Shown in pieces: positions 7,711 through 14,853 of a DNA stretch of 17,323 nt. Both the position numbers and the translations under genes were made by a program. Location of the stretch: contig USSA01000054.1 of the NCBI GenBank assembly GCA_900557255.1, positions 1-17,323 on the forward strand, written 5' to 3'. Origin of the DNA: an uncultured Prevotella sp. (GTDB lineage Bacteria > Bacteroidota > Bacteroidia > Bacteroidales > Bacteroidaceae). The notes under the pieces are model-generated. The model was not told where the DNA came from. It did no database searches and saw only the letters and a program-made list of their open reading frames with translations. Numbering within the stretch: position 1 is the stretch's first letter; the number at the start of each line of letters is the position of its first letter.

Positions 7711-8628
7711 ATGAAAGTATTAGTTGCAACAGAAAAGCCATTCGCAGCGGCTGCTGTGGAAGGCATTAAGAAAGAAATAGAGGGAGCAGGCAACGAATTG
7801 GTGCTGCTCGAAAAATATACAGAGAAAGCTCAGCTTCTCGATGCAGTGAAGGATGTGGACGCGATGATTATCCGCTCAGACAAGGCTGATGCCGAGGTGC
7901 TCGATGCAGCAAAGAACCTGAAGATTATCGTTCGTGCTGGTGCAGGTTATGATAACATCGACCTTGCTGCTGCTACTGCCCATAATGTAGTGGCTGAGAA
8001 TACTCCTGGTCAGAACTCTAATGCAGTAGCTGAGTTGGTATTCGGCTTGTTGGTTTTTACTGTACGTAATTTCTACAACGGCAAGGCTGGCAGCGAGTTG
8101 AAGGGTAAGAAACTGGGTATTCTTGCTTTCGGTAATGTTGGTCGAAATGTGGCTCGCATCGCCAAGGGATTCGGCATGGAAGTAGCTGCTTACGATGCAT
8201 TCTGCCCAGCTGATGTTATCGAGGCTGCCGGTGTTCATGCTGTAAAGTCACAGGATGAGTTGTTCCAGACTTGCGACATCGTTTCTCTTCATATCCCTGC
8301 TACTCCAGAGACTATCAAGAGCATCGACTACAAGACTGTAAACCAGTTGCCTAAGGGTGGCATCCTCATCAATACAGCGCGTAAGGAGGTTATCAATGAG
8401 CCTGAGCTACTGAAACTTCTTGCTGAGCGAGAGGACTTGAAGTTCATCACTGATATCAAGCCTGATGCTGATGCAGACTTTGCCAAGTTCGAGGGGCGCT
8501 ACTTCTCAACTCCTAAGAAGATGGGTGCACAGACTGCAGAAGCAAATATCAATGCCGGTATTGCAGCAGCTAAGCAGATCAATGCGTTCTTTAAGGATGG
8601 ATGCACTAAGTTCCAGGTAAATAAGTAA
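7711..8628 (+). CDS. serA: D-3-phosphoglycerate dehydrogenase, short form with Lys replacing the catalytic His
   Basis: A 305-residue NAD-dependent 2-hydroxyacid dehydrogenase. It lacks the C-terminal ACT domain, so it should not be feedback-inhibited by serine the way E. coli SerA is. Visible parts are the outer substrate domain (RAGAGYDNID, ENTPGQNSNAVAE), the Rossmann loop AFGNVG at 139-144 (first Gly replaced by Ala) with D162 as the likely NAD ribose ligand, and catalytic R224 in NTARKEV. Where most family members have TPH, this protein has TPKK, so K269 stands in the His position. Such Lys-type enzymes are described for Entamoeba and Bacteroidetes (type III-K). The usual Glu region reads DIKPDADAD, so that residue is not obvious. 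Position beside serC supports the substrate call. Confidence 0.93.
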   Translation: MKVLVATEKPFAAAAVEGIKKEIEGAGNELVLLEKYTEKAQLLDAVKDVDAMIIRSDKADAEVLDAAKNLKIIVRAGAGYDNIDLAAATAHNVVAENTPGQNSNAVAELVFGLLVFTVRNFYNGKAGSELKGKKLGILAFGNVGRNVARIAKGFGMEVAAYDAFCPADVIEAAGVHAVKSQDELFQTCDIVSLHIPATPETIKSIDYKTVNQLPKGGILINTARKEVINEPELLKLLAEREDLKFITDIKPDADADFAKFEGRYFSTPKKMGAQTAEANINAGIAAAKQINAFFKDGCTKFQVNK

Positions 8629-8651
8629 TTATCCTTCCCATACATATAGCT

Positions 8652-8703
8652 CATGAAGGGTGCTTTTTCACAGAAGCACTCTTGATGGGCTTTTCATGTT
8701 TTT
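8652..8703 (+). terminator. Hairpin with T-run between serA and the DUF1015 gene
   Basis: CATGAA (8652-8657) can pair with TTCATG (8693-8698), enclosing a second stem, GGGTGCTT (8658-8665) with AAGCACTC (8674-8681). TTTTT follows directly at 8699-8703. It resembles an intrinsic terminator with a bulge, or an attenuator that lowers expression of the two downstream genes. No full promoter for the DUF1015 gene was found after it. Confidence 0.45.
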
Positions 8704-8732
8704 ATTAAACTAGTCAATTTAAACAAAATATT

Positions 8733-10067
8733 ATGGCAATAGTAAAACCTTTTAAGGGAGTAAGACCTCCTAAAAATCTCGTTGAGCAGGTTGAGTCTCG
8801 TCCTTACGATGTTCTCAATTCAGAGGAAGCACGTGCCGAGGCAGGCGATAACGAGAAGAGCCTTTATCATATTATTAAACCTGAAATCAATTTCGAACCA
8901 GGTACTTCTGAGTACGATCCTCCCGTTTATGAAAGCGCTGCAGAGAACTTCAGAAAGTTCCAGGAGAATGGCTGGTTGAAACAGGATGATAAGGAACAGT
9001 ATTATATTTATGCACAGACGATGAACGGCAAGACTCAGTATGGTCTTGTGGTAGGTGCGTATGTAAACGACTATATGACGGGTGTCATCAAGAAACATGA
9101 ACTGACACGCCGCGATAAGGAAGAAGATCGTATGAAACATGTTCGTGTATGCAATGCCAATATCGAACCAGTATTCTTCGCTTATCCTGATAATGAGGTG
9201 CTTAACGAACTTCTGATGCGTTATGCAGCAACAACACCGGAATATGATTTCATTGCTCCAATTGATGGTTTCCGTCATCAGTTCTGGGTTGTAAGCGATG
9301 ATCAGGATATTGCCACAATAACAGCGGAATTTGCCAAGATGCCTAGCCTTTATATCGCTGACGGTCATCACCGTTCTGCAGCAGCAGCTCTGGTAGGTGC
9401 AGAAAAAGCTAAGCAGAATCCTAATCATACAGGTAAGGAGGAATATAACTACTTTATGGCAGTTTGTTTCCAGGCAAGTCAGCTTACCATTCTCGATTAT
9501 AACCGAGTTGTGAAGGATTTGAATGGTCTGACTTCTGATCAGTTCCTCGATGCTTTGACAAAGAACTTCGAGGTGATAGATATTGATGCAATCAATGTGA
9601 ATGTATCTGGTGATGAAGAGGGCATACCTTGCTATGAAAAGATGGCTATTGATGATGCTATCAGCCAGTTTGGCTTGGATATTCTGAAACCAGCAGCTCT
9701 TCATTCTTTCCTCCTGTATCTGGATGGTAAATGGTATGGTTTGTTTGCCAAGCTAGGAACCTATGACGATGCAGATCCAATCGGCGTGCTCGATGTGGAT
9801 ATTTCATCTCGCCTGATTCTTGATGAAATTCTGGGTATCAAGGATTTACGTTCTGATAAGCGCATCGATTTTGTGGGCGGTCTTCGCGGTCTCGGTGAGT
9901 TGAAACGTCGTGTGGATAGCGGTGAGATGAAGATGGCACTTGCTTTGCATCCGGTTTCTATGCAGCAGATTATGGATATCGCTGACAGTGGTAAGATTAT
10001 GCCACCTAAGGCAACATGGTTTGAACCTAAGTTGCGCAGCGGTTTGATTATTCACAAGTTGGATTAA
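8733..10067 (+). CDS. DUF1015 family protein, serine-operon companion
   Basis: A 444-residue soluble protein matching DUF1015 as I remember it: an N-terminal block (VKPFKGVRPP, SRPYDVL), a basic/acidic stretch KKHELTRRDKEEDRMKH at about 120-136, and the motif YIADGHHRSAAAA at 207-219. D210-G-H-H-R214 resembles the DGHHR-type signature in ParB/sulfiredoxin-like folds, which include free-serine kinases (SerK, SbnI). Together with its place behind serC and serA, this suggests a role in serine or phosphoserine metabolism. That is inference; I know of no settled activity for this exact branch. A possible terminator or attenuator lies between serA and this gene, and its stop codon overlaps the next start, so it is coupled to the IMPACT gene. 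Confidence 0.85.
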   Translation: MAIVKPFKGVRPPKNLVEQVESRPYDVLNSEEARAEAGDNEKSLYHIIKPEINFEPGTSEYDPPVYESAAENFRKFQENGWLKQDDKEQYYIYAQTMNGKTQYGLVVGAYVNDYMTGVIKKHELTRRDKEEDRMKHVRVCNANIEPVFFAYPDNEVLNELLMRYAATTPEYDFIAPIDGFRHQFWVVSDDQDIATITAEFAKMPSLYIADGHHRSAAAALVGAEKAKQNPNHTGKEEYNYFMAVCFQASQLTILDYNRVVKDLNGLTSDQFLDALTKNFEVIDIDAINVNVSGDEEGIPCYEKMAIDDAISQFGLDILKPAALHSFLLYLDGKWYGLFAKLGTYDDADPIGVLDVDISSRLILDEILGIKDLRSDKRIDFVGGLRGLGELKRRVDSGEMKMALALHPVSMQQIMDIADSGKIMPPKATWFEPKLRSGLIIHKLD

Positions 10068-10654
10068 TGATAGACGAATTTAAGACTATATCAGATACGA
10101 TAGGCGAGGGATATTACACCGAGAAAAGGAGTAAGTTTCTCGCTTTTGCTCACCATGTTACAACTGTTGACGAGGTGAAGGAAATTGTTGCCGGGTACCG
10201 TAAGAAATATTACGATGCCCGACATTGTTGTTATGCATATATGCTAGGTCCTGAACGGACAGAGTTCCGTGCCAATGATGATGGCGAACCTTCTTCTACG
10301 GCAGGAAAACCAATCCTCGGCCAAATCACGAAATCAGAATTGACGGATATTTTAATTGTCGTCATCCGATATTTCGGAGGAGTGAAATTGGGAACCAGCG
10401 GACTCATTGTTGCCTATCGTGAAGCTGCCATTGATGCTTTGGCTCATTGTGAGGAGGTTACGCAACAGATAGAGGAAATCGTAACCTATGATTTTACTTA
10501 TCCGATGATGAATGATGTGATGAGGATAGTCAAAGATATGAATCCGCGTATCCTGGATCAGACTTTCGATAATACTTGCAGCATCAAACTTTCTATCAGA
10601 AAGAGCGAGGCTGAGCAGTTGCGTTCCCGTCTGAAAAAGCTGTCGTTTGAATAG
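10067..10654 (+). CDS. IMPACT/YigZ family protein (UPF0029)
   Basis: A 195-residue protein of the YigZ/IMPACT family. The signature DDGEPSSTAGKPIL (71-84), RYFGGVKLGTSGL (101-113) and the conserved KKYYDARHCCYAY (46-58) are all clear. The N-terminal IMPACT domain has an RNase PH/EF-G-like fold. The C-terminal ferredoxin-like domain (about 135-195) is nucleic-acid-binding in homologues. In eukaryotes IMPACT restrains the GCN2 amino-acid-starvation kinase; the bacterial role is not settled. Its ATG shares the final A of the upstream TAA (TAATG), a strong sign of translational coupling to DUF1015. A bidirectional terminator follows. Confidence 0.93.
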   Translation: MIDEFKTISDTIGEGYYTEKRSKFLAFAHHVTTVDEVKEIVAGYRKKYYDARHCCYAYMLGPERTEFRANDDGEPSSTAGKPILGQITKSELTDILIVVIRYFGGVKLGTSGLIVAYREAAIDALAHCEEVTQQIEEIVTYDFTYPMMNDVMRIVKDMNPRILDQTFDNTCSIKLSIRKSEAEQLRSRLKKLSFE

Positions 10655-10693
10655 CAGATAACTGACAGACAGATGAATAACTGCTGGGTAAAT

Positions 10694-10735
10694 AAAAAGA
10701 GGGTGAATCATTCATTTATGATACACCCTCTTTTT
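10694..10735. terminator. Bidirectional terminator between the IMPACT gene and uvrB
   Basis: AAAAAGAGGGTG (10694-10705) pairs perfectly with CACCCTCTTTTT (10724-10735). Inside, ATCAT and ATGAT extend the stem after a mismatch, leaving a six-base loop. A on one side and T on the other make it work on both strands, serving the two converging genes. Confidence 0.92.
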
Positions 10736-10755
10736 GATGGTTATTTCTTTTGAAT

Positions 10756-12801
10756 TTATCCCTTTTCTTCCAATTCCTTCTGCAATCGGATGATTTCATC
10801 GCGATATTGGGCAGCTTGCATGAAGTCGAGGTCTTTGGCTGCTTGCTTCATCAATGCCGTAGTATTAGCAATGCTCTTTTCCAATTCTTCCTTGCTCATA
10901 CTGCGCACAATAGGATCGGCAACGAAGGCTGCACTTTCCGGTTCCACGTAAACGCGAGGCTTGGAACCCTCGGCTCCCATCGGAACAATCTTTGCTCCTT
11001 CTTCCTTGCTAGTAGGCAGAGCTGAGGTTATTGCTTTCACAATCTGTTTTGGAGTAATGCCATGGTCGGCATTGTATTTCAACTGGATGCTTCGGCGGCG
11101 GGCAGTTTCATCTATCGTTTTCTGCATGCTGTCTGTGATGTTGTCTGCATACATGATTACCTTGCCGTTCACGTTTCGGGCAGCACGGCCTGCCGTCTGG
11201 GTCAGAGAACGGTGACTGCGAAGGAAGCCTTCCTTGTCTGCATCGAGAATAGCTACGAGCGAAACTTCCGGTAAGTCGAGTCCTTCTCGTAACAGGTTGA
11301 CACCCACCAGTACATCGTATACTCCTGCACGTAGATTGTTCATAATCTTTACTCGGTCTAAGGTTGCCACATCACTGTGGATATAGGCAGCCTTTACGTT
11401 GTGGTTGAGTAGGAACTCTGTGAGCTCTTCTGCCATACGCTTTGTAAGAGTCGTAATCAGAACTCGCTCGTTGCGGTGTGTTCTTGTTAATATTTCGTCC
11501 AGAAGATCATCTATCTGATTCTCACTTGGACGGACTTCGATTTCCGGGTCCAGGAGTCCTGTAGGACGAATCAGCTGTTCTACAACCACGCCTTCGGCTT
11601 CTCTCAATTCATAGTCTGCCGGAGTTGCACTTACGTAGATGGCCTGCGGAATGAGATCGTGAAATTCCTCGAATTTCAGCGGACGGTTGTCGAAGGCAGC
11701 AGGCAAACGGAAACCATATTCTACCAGGTTCTTCTTTCGTGCCCGGTCGCCTCCATACATGGCTCCTATCTGCGGGATGCTTACATGGCTCTCGTCAACC
11801 ACAAGCAGGAAATCTTTAGGGAAGAAATCGAGCAGGCAATACGGGCGTTCGCCTTCGTGTCTGCCATCGAAATAACGGGAATAGTTCTCGATGCCCGAAC
11901 AGTGGCCCAATTCCTTGATCATTTCCATATCATATTCTACACGTTCCTTGATGCGCTGTGCCTTGATTCCATCTCCAATACTCTTGAAGAATTCTACCTG
12001 TTTAACCAGGTCGTCCTGAATTCTGCGAATGGCACTTTCCTGCTGTTCTTTTGTTGTTACGAAAAGGTTGGCTGGATAAATCTCGTAATCTTCGAACGAG
12101 GCAAGGCGGTGATAAGTGAGCGAATCCACTTCTTCGATACTGTCAATCTCATCGTCCCACCATGTTACGCGCAAAACATGATCGCTGTAAGCCATAAAGA
12201 TGTCAACCGTTTCACCTTTCACTCTAAAGTTGCCACGTTGCAGTTCTATGTCATTTCTAACGTAAAGTGCATCAACGAGTTTTCTCAGAAATTCATTTCT
12301 GTCGAGTCGCTGCCCGCGATGAATCTTGATGATGTTCTCCTGCATCGCCACAGGTCCGCCCATACCATAGATGCACGATACGGATGAGACAACGATGACA
12401 TCCTTTCTGCCCGATAGAAGGGCAGAAACAGCACCGAGTCGCAACTTGTCTATTTCATCATTGATGGCGAGGTCTTTTTCTATATATGTATCAGTCGTTG
12501 GCAGATAAGCTTCCGGCTGATAATAGTCGTAGTATGAAACATAATATTCTACAGCGTTCTCAGGGAAGAAACCCTTCATCTCCTGATACAGTTGGGCGGC
12601 AAGAGTCTTGTTGTGGCTCAAGATGAGCGTAGGCTTCCCCACGTTGGCAATCACGTTTGCCACCGTAAAGGTTTTACCCGAGCCGGTTACACCCAACAAC
12701 ACCTGTGCAGGGTCTCCTTCAAGCACCCCCTCTGTGAGTTGCCTGATGGCTTGCGGCTGGTCGCCAGTCGGCTTATATTTTGATGTAATCTTAAAATCCA
12801 T
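10756..12801 (-). CDS. uvrB: UvrABC nucleotide excision repair subunit B
   Basis: A 681-residue DNA-damage-verification helicase that accepts lesions from UvrA and recruits UvrC. Walker A is GVTGSGKT with K43. The beta-hairpin that is inserted between DNA strands lies at about 88-115 (YYDYYQPEAYLP, then TYIEKD). Walker B is VVDESH with D336-E337-S338-H339, followed by PQIGAMYGGDRARK. Helicase motif VI (QTAGRAARN) and a C-terminal UVR helix pair (about 640-678, EKSIANTTALMKQAAKDLDF) for UvrC contact complete the protein. Length is standard. It reads toward the IMPACT gene and shares a terminator with it. Its promoter lies in the divergent gap with bamD. Confidence 0.98.
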   Translation of the reverse strand: MDFKITSKYKPTGDQPQAIRQLTEGVLEGDPAQVLLGVTGSGKTFTVANVIANVGKPTLILSHNKTLAAQLYQEMKGFFPENAVEYYVSYYDYYQPEAYLPTTDTYIEKDLAINDEIDKLRLGAVSALLSGRKDVIVVSSVSCIYGMGGPVAMQENIIKIHRGQRLDRNEFLRKLVDALYVRNDIELQRGNFRVKGETVDIFMAYSDHVLRVTWWDDEIDSIEEVDSLTYHRLASFEDYEIYPANLFVTTKEQQESAIRRIQDDLVKQVEFFKSIGDGIKAQRIKERVEYDMEMIKELGHCSGIENYSRYFDGRHEGERPYCLLDFFPKDFLLVVDESHVSIPQIGAMYGGDRARKKNLVEYGFRLPAAFDNRPLKFEEFHDLIPQAIYVSATPADYELREAEGVVVEQLIRPTGLLDPEIEVRPSENQIDDLLDEILTRTHRNERVLITTLTKRMAEELTEFLLNHNVKAAYIHSDVATLDRVKIMNNLRAGVYDVLVGVNLLREGLDLPEVSLVAILDADKEGFLRSHRSLTQTAGRAARNVNGKVIMYADNITDSMQKTIDETARRRSIQLKYNADHGITPKQIVKAITSALPTSKEEGAKIVPMGAEGSKPRVYVEPESAAFVADPIVRSMSKEELEKSIANTTALMKQAAKDLDFMQAAQYRDEIIRLQKELEEKG

Positions 12802-12841
12802 TTTCTTCCTGATTTCTTCTCAAAAGTTCTGTTTCAAGGTG

Positions 12842-12849
12842 CAAAATTA
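12842..12849 (-). promoter_or_regulatory. -7 element of the uvrB promoter
   Basis: On the minus strand this reads TAATTTTG followed by CA, an exact TAnnTTTG box, giving a transcription start near 12836 and a leader of about 35 bases. No good TTTG is found 19-21 bases upstream; that place is occupied by an inverted repeat (12863-12884). Confidence 0.6.
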
Positions 12850-12862
12850 CAAAAAAAACGCC

Positions 12863-12884
12863 ATTAATCGTTATAAAGATTAAT
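12863..12884. promoter_or_regulatory. Inverted repeat over the -33 region of uvrB
   Basis: ATTAATC (12863-12869) and GATTAAT (12878-12884) form a perfect 7-bp dyad with an eight-base centre. The centre sits where the uvrB -33 element should be, and a T-run follows on the plus strand. It could be an operator or simply AT-rich chance; it is too short for a confident terminator. Confidence 0.35.
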
Positions 12885-12910
12885 TTTTTACGAAAAAATG
12901 TATCTTTTCT

Positions 12911-12941
12911 TTTGATAATAAGTAAATTATGAGTAACTTTG
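12911..12941 (+). promoter_or_regulatory. Bacteroidetes-type promoter for bamD operon
   Basis: TTTG at 12911-12914 and TAACTTTG at 12934-12941 are 19 bases apart, an exact match to the consensus. Transcription should begin about 12947, leaving only about 13 bases before the bamD ATG at 12960. Confidence 0.85.
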
Positions 12942-12959
12942 CAGTTCAAAATGAGAATT

Positions 12960-13826
12960 ATGAAGAAATTGACTCTTATTGCATCGTGTGTTGCATTGCT
13001 CTTGTCGAGCTGTGCCCACGAATATAACCAGGTATTGAAATCAGGCGATTATACTTATAAGTATGAGTATGCCAAGCAGAGCTATGCCCAGGGCAAGTAT
13101 TCCCGTGCCATTCCTCTTCTGCAGGAACTGGTAACGATGAAGAAAGGTTCTACCGAGGGTGAGGAATGTTTGTACATGCTGGCTATGGCCGAGTATGGTA
13201 TGAAGGATTATGAGACTGCTGCAGAGTATTTCAAGAAATATTACTCTTCTTATCCTAAAGGTAAGTTTGCTGAAAATGCAAAGTACTTTGTGGGAGAGAG
13301 TCTGTATCAGAATGCTCCAGAGCCTCGTCTTGACCAGAGTACCACGATTACAGCCATCGCAGCCTTCCAGGAGTTCCTGGATCTTTATCCAGATGCCAGA
13401 CTCAAGCAGCAGGCTACAAACCGCCTTTTTGCTCTTCAGGACCTCTTGGTTGAGAAGGAGTATAAGAGTGCCAAGCTCTATTTTGATATGGGCACCTATT
13501 TCGGCAACTGTACCAGCGGAGGCAACAATTATGAGGCTTGTATCGTAACTGCACAGAATGCGCTTAAGGATTATCCTTACAGCAACCGACGCGAGGAGTT
13601 TGCATCGCTCATCATGAAAGGTAAATACGAACTGGCAAAGATGAGTGTCGAGAAAAAGCAGCTGGAGCGCTATCAGGATGCTGAGGATGAGTGTTATGGC
13701 TTTATCAACGAATATCCTGATTCAAAGGACCGCGCACTTGCCGAGAAGTATATTGAGAAGTGCAAGCAGTACGAGAAAGAGCATCCGGAGCCAGCTCTAG
13801 ACCAGCTTGGCAATAATGCCAATTAA
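12960..13826 (+). CDS. bamD: Outer-membrane assembly lipoprotein BamD
   Basis: A 288-residue lipoprotein of the Bam complex, which folds beta-barrel proteins into the outer membrane. The signal peptide ends in a lipobox LSSC with C18 as the lipidated residue. TPR-like helix pairs follow: YAKQSYAQGKYSRAIPLLQE, EYGMKDYETAAEYFKKYYSS, then a longer insert with a GNCTSGGNNYEA loop and a final pair around NEYPDSKDRALAEKYIEK. The start at 12960 is chosen because the upstream in-frame codons lie in or right beside the promoter and the signal peptide begins properly with MKKLTL. An ATG at 12951 would be only about four bases into the transcript. It heads an operon with rpoZ and DUF4293. Length (about 290) fits Bacteroidetes BamD. 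Confidence 0.9.
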   Translation: MKKLTLIASCVALLLSSCAHEYNQVLKSGDYTYKYEYAKQSYAQGKYSRAIPLLQELVTMKKGSTEGEECLYMLAMAEYGMKDYETAAEYFKKYYSSYPKGKFAENAKYFVGESLYQNAPEPRLDQSTTITAIAAFQEFLDLYPDARLKQQATNRLFALQDLLVEKEYKSAKLYFDMGTYFGNCTSGGNNYEACIVTAQNALKDYPYSNRREEFASLIMKGKYELAKMSVEKKQLERYQDAEDECYGFINEYPDSKDRALAEKYIEKCKQYEKEHPEPALDQLGNNAN

Positions 13827-13881
13827 AAAAAGCATATATATAATAAGGTAAAAACAATATAATAATAATAGTACTATAATT

Positions 13882-14232
13882 ATGGATTTCAAAAAATCAA
13901 AGGCACCAGTAAACACAGTAACTCGCAACATTATGGATCTCTGCGATGATACCCATAATATCTACGAGAGCGTAGCTATCATTGCAAAGCGCGCTAATCA
14001 GATTTCTATCGAAATCAAGCAGGAGTTGAGCAAGAAACTTCAGGAGTTTGCTTCTTATAACGATTCTTTGGAGGAAGTTTTTGAGAACCGCGAACAGATT
14101 GAAATCTCTCGCTACTACGAGAAGTTGCCAAAGCCAACTTTGCTCGCTACAGAAGAGTTTATTGAGAATAATATTTATTGGCGCGATCCTACCAAGACAT
14201 CTGCACCAATGGTTCACGAGAGCGAAATTTAA
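13882..14232 (+). CDS. rpoZ: Divergent RNA polymerase omega subunit (Bacteroidetes type)
   Basis: A 116-residue protein that matches the Bacteroidetes omega/RpoZ family. The part that packs on beta' is at about 10-60, with NTVTRNIMDLCDDTHNIYES and then SVAIIAKRANQIS, followed by a helix of Lys/Glu. The C-terminal 55 residues (SLEEVFENREQIEIS onward) are longer than in E. coli omega and are typical of this phylum. Omega helps assemble and stabilise the polymerase. The gene lies between bamD and DUF4293, an order I remember from other Bacteroidales. The 55-base gap to bamD is AT-rich with no clear promoter. Sequence similarity to classical omega is weak, so the call leans on family memory and context. 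Confidence 0.78.
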   Translation: MDFKKSKAPVNTVTRNIMDLCDDTHNIYESVAIIAKRANQISIEIKQELSKKLQEFASYNDSLEEVFENREQIEISRYYEKLPKPTLLATEEFIENNIYWRDPTKTSAPMVHESEI

Positions 14233-14246
14233 TATTCCAGAGCTAT

Positions 14247-14714
14247 ATGATACAGCGTAAACAGACATTATTTCTGCTCTTTGCTGTCATCGCCATTGCT
14301 ATCTGTCTTTTCCTTCCTGTCGCCAGCATCGCAGCTAAGACGATGGGAGGAGATACTATGGTTTATAACCTCGGAGTGGTAGGGGAGGCAGGAATGCAGA
14401 TTTCAACTACTTGCATTCCTCTGTTCCTTCTGCTCGCCGTTTCAGCCATTATTGCATTGGTAAACATCTTTTTGTACAAGAATCTGAAGCTTCAGAAATC
14501 ACTCTGTTCACTTGCCATGCTTTTTGCAGGTTTATGGTATGTAGATTATATCGTGATGTTCATGGGCTTGATTCCTGTTCCTGAAGCAGAAGGAACGATG
14601 AAGTTTCAGTTTGCCGCTTGCCTTCCTTTGGTAGCAATCATATTCGAATGGATGGCAATGAAAGGTGTGAACGATGACATCAAACTCTTGAGAGCAGCAG
14701 ACCGAATCAGATAA
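14247..14714 (+). CDS. DUF4293 family membrane protein
   Basis: A 155-residue protein with four hydrophobic segments (about 7-28, 55-77, 84-105, 121-138), short loops and a basic/acidic C-terminal tail (NDDIKLLRAADRIR). It begins MIQRKQTLFLL, the usual opening of DUF4293, a Bacteroidetes-specific family with no known function. The ATG at 14247 is chosen because it gives this opening and leaves 14 bases after rpoZ; a longer reading from 14178 would overlap rpoZ and add a non-hydrophobic stretch unlike the family. The place behind bamD and rpoZ is seen in relatives as I recall, which suggests a stable operon but not a role. Confidence 0.82.
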   Translation: MIQRKQTLFLLFAVIAIAICLFLPVASIAAKTMGGDTMVYNLGVVGEAGMQISTTCIPLFLLLAVSAIIALVNIFLYKNLKLQKSLCSLAMLFAGLWYVDYIVMFMGLIPVPEAEGTMKFQFAACLPLVAIIFEWMAMKGVNDDIKLLRAADRIR

Positions 14715-14749
14715 AAAATGCTAAAAAAGCATTTGAATATCGATAAAAG

Positions 14750-14781
14750 TTTGCTCAATTCAAATAAAAGTAGTAATTTTG
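14750..14781 (+). promoter_or_regulatory. Bacteroidetes-type promoter for rpsP
   Basis: TTTG (14750-14753) and TAATTTTG (14774-14781) are 20 bases apart, both exact. Transcription should begin near 14787, leaving a leader of about 65 bases. A strong promoter fits a ribosomal protein gene. Confidence 0.85.
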
Positions 14782-14786
14782 CACCC

Positions 14787-14805
14787 GCTGTCACGAGATG
14801 GCAGC
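14787..14805 (+). other. Hairpin at the 5' end of the rpsP leader
   Basis: GCTGTC (14787-14792) pairs with GGCAGC (14800-14805) around a seven-base loop, ACGAGAT. It falls right at the predicted transcript start. It could stabilise the mRNA or act in autogenous control; neither is shown. The rest of the leader is an AT-rich single strand up to the ATG. Confidence 0.5.
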
Positions 14806-14853
14806 ATAAAATTCAAACCTCATTATAAATTAAATTAAAATTAAGATTTAAAA

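Noticed and set aside
8820..9704. A 294-codon minus-strand frame across the DUF1015 gene
   Set aside because: Antisense to a recognised gene, Cys/Ile-rich nonsense composition and no family resemblance.
11659..12387. A 242-codon plus-strand frame inside uvrB
   Set aside because: Antisense to the conserved UvrB coding region, with no domain or start context.
12939..12959. TTG start at 12939 for BamD
   Set aside because: It lies in the -7 promoter box and would precede the transcript start; ATG 12960 gives a proper lipoprotein signal.
14178..14246. Upstream start at 14178 for the DUF4293 protein
   Set aside because: It overlaps rpoZ in another frame, and the added residues are polar and unlike the family; ATG 14247 fits.
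14716..14734. Hairpin AAATGC/GCATTT after DUF4293 as a terminator
   Set aside because: Only six weak base pairs and no T-run after it; transcription could easily pass.
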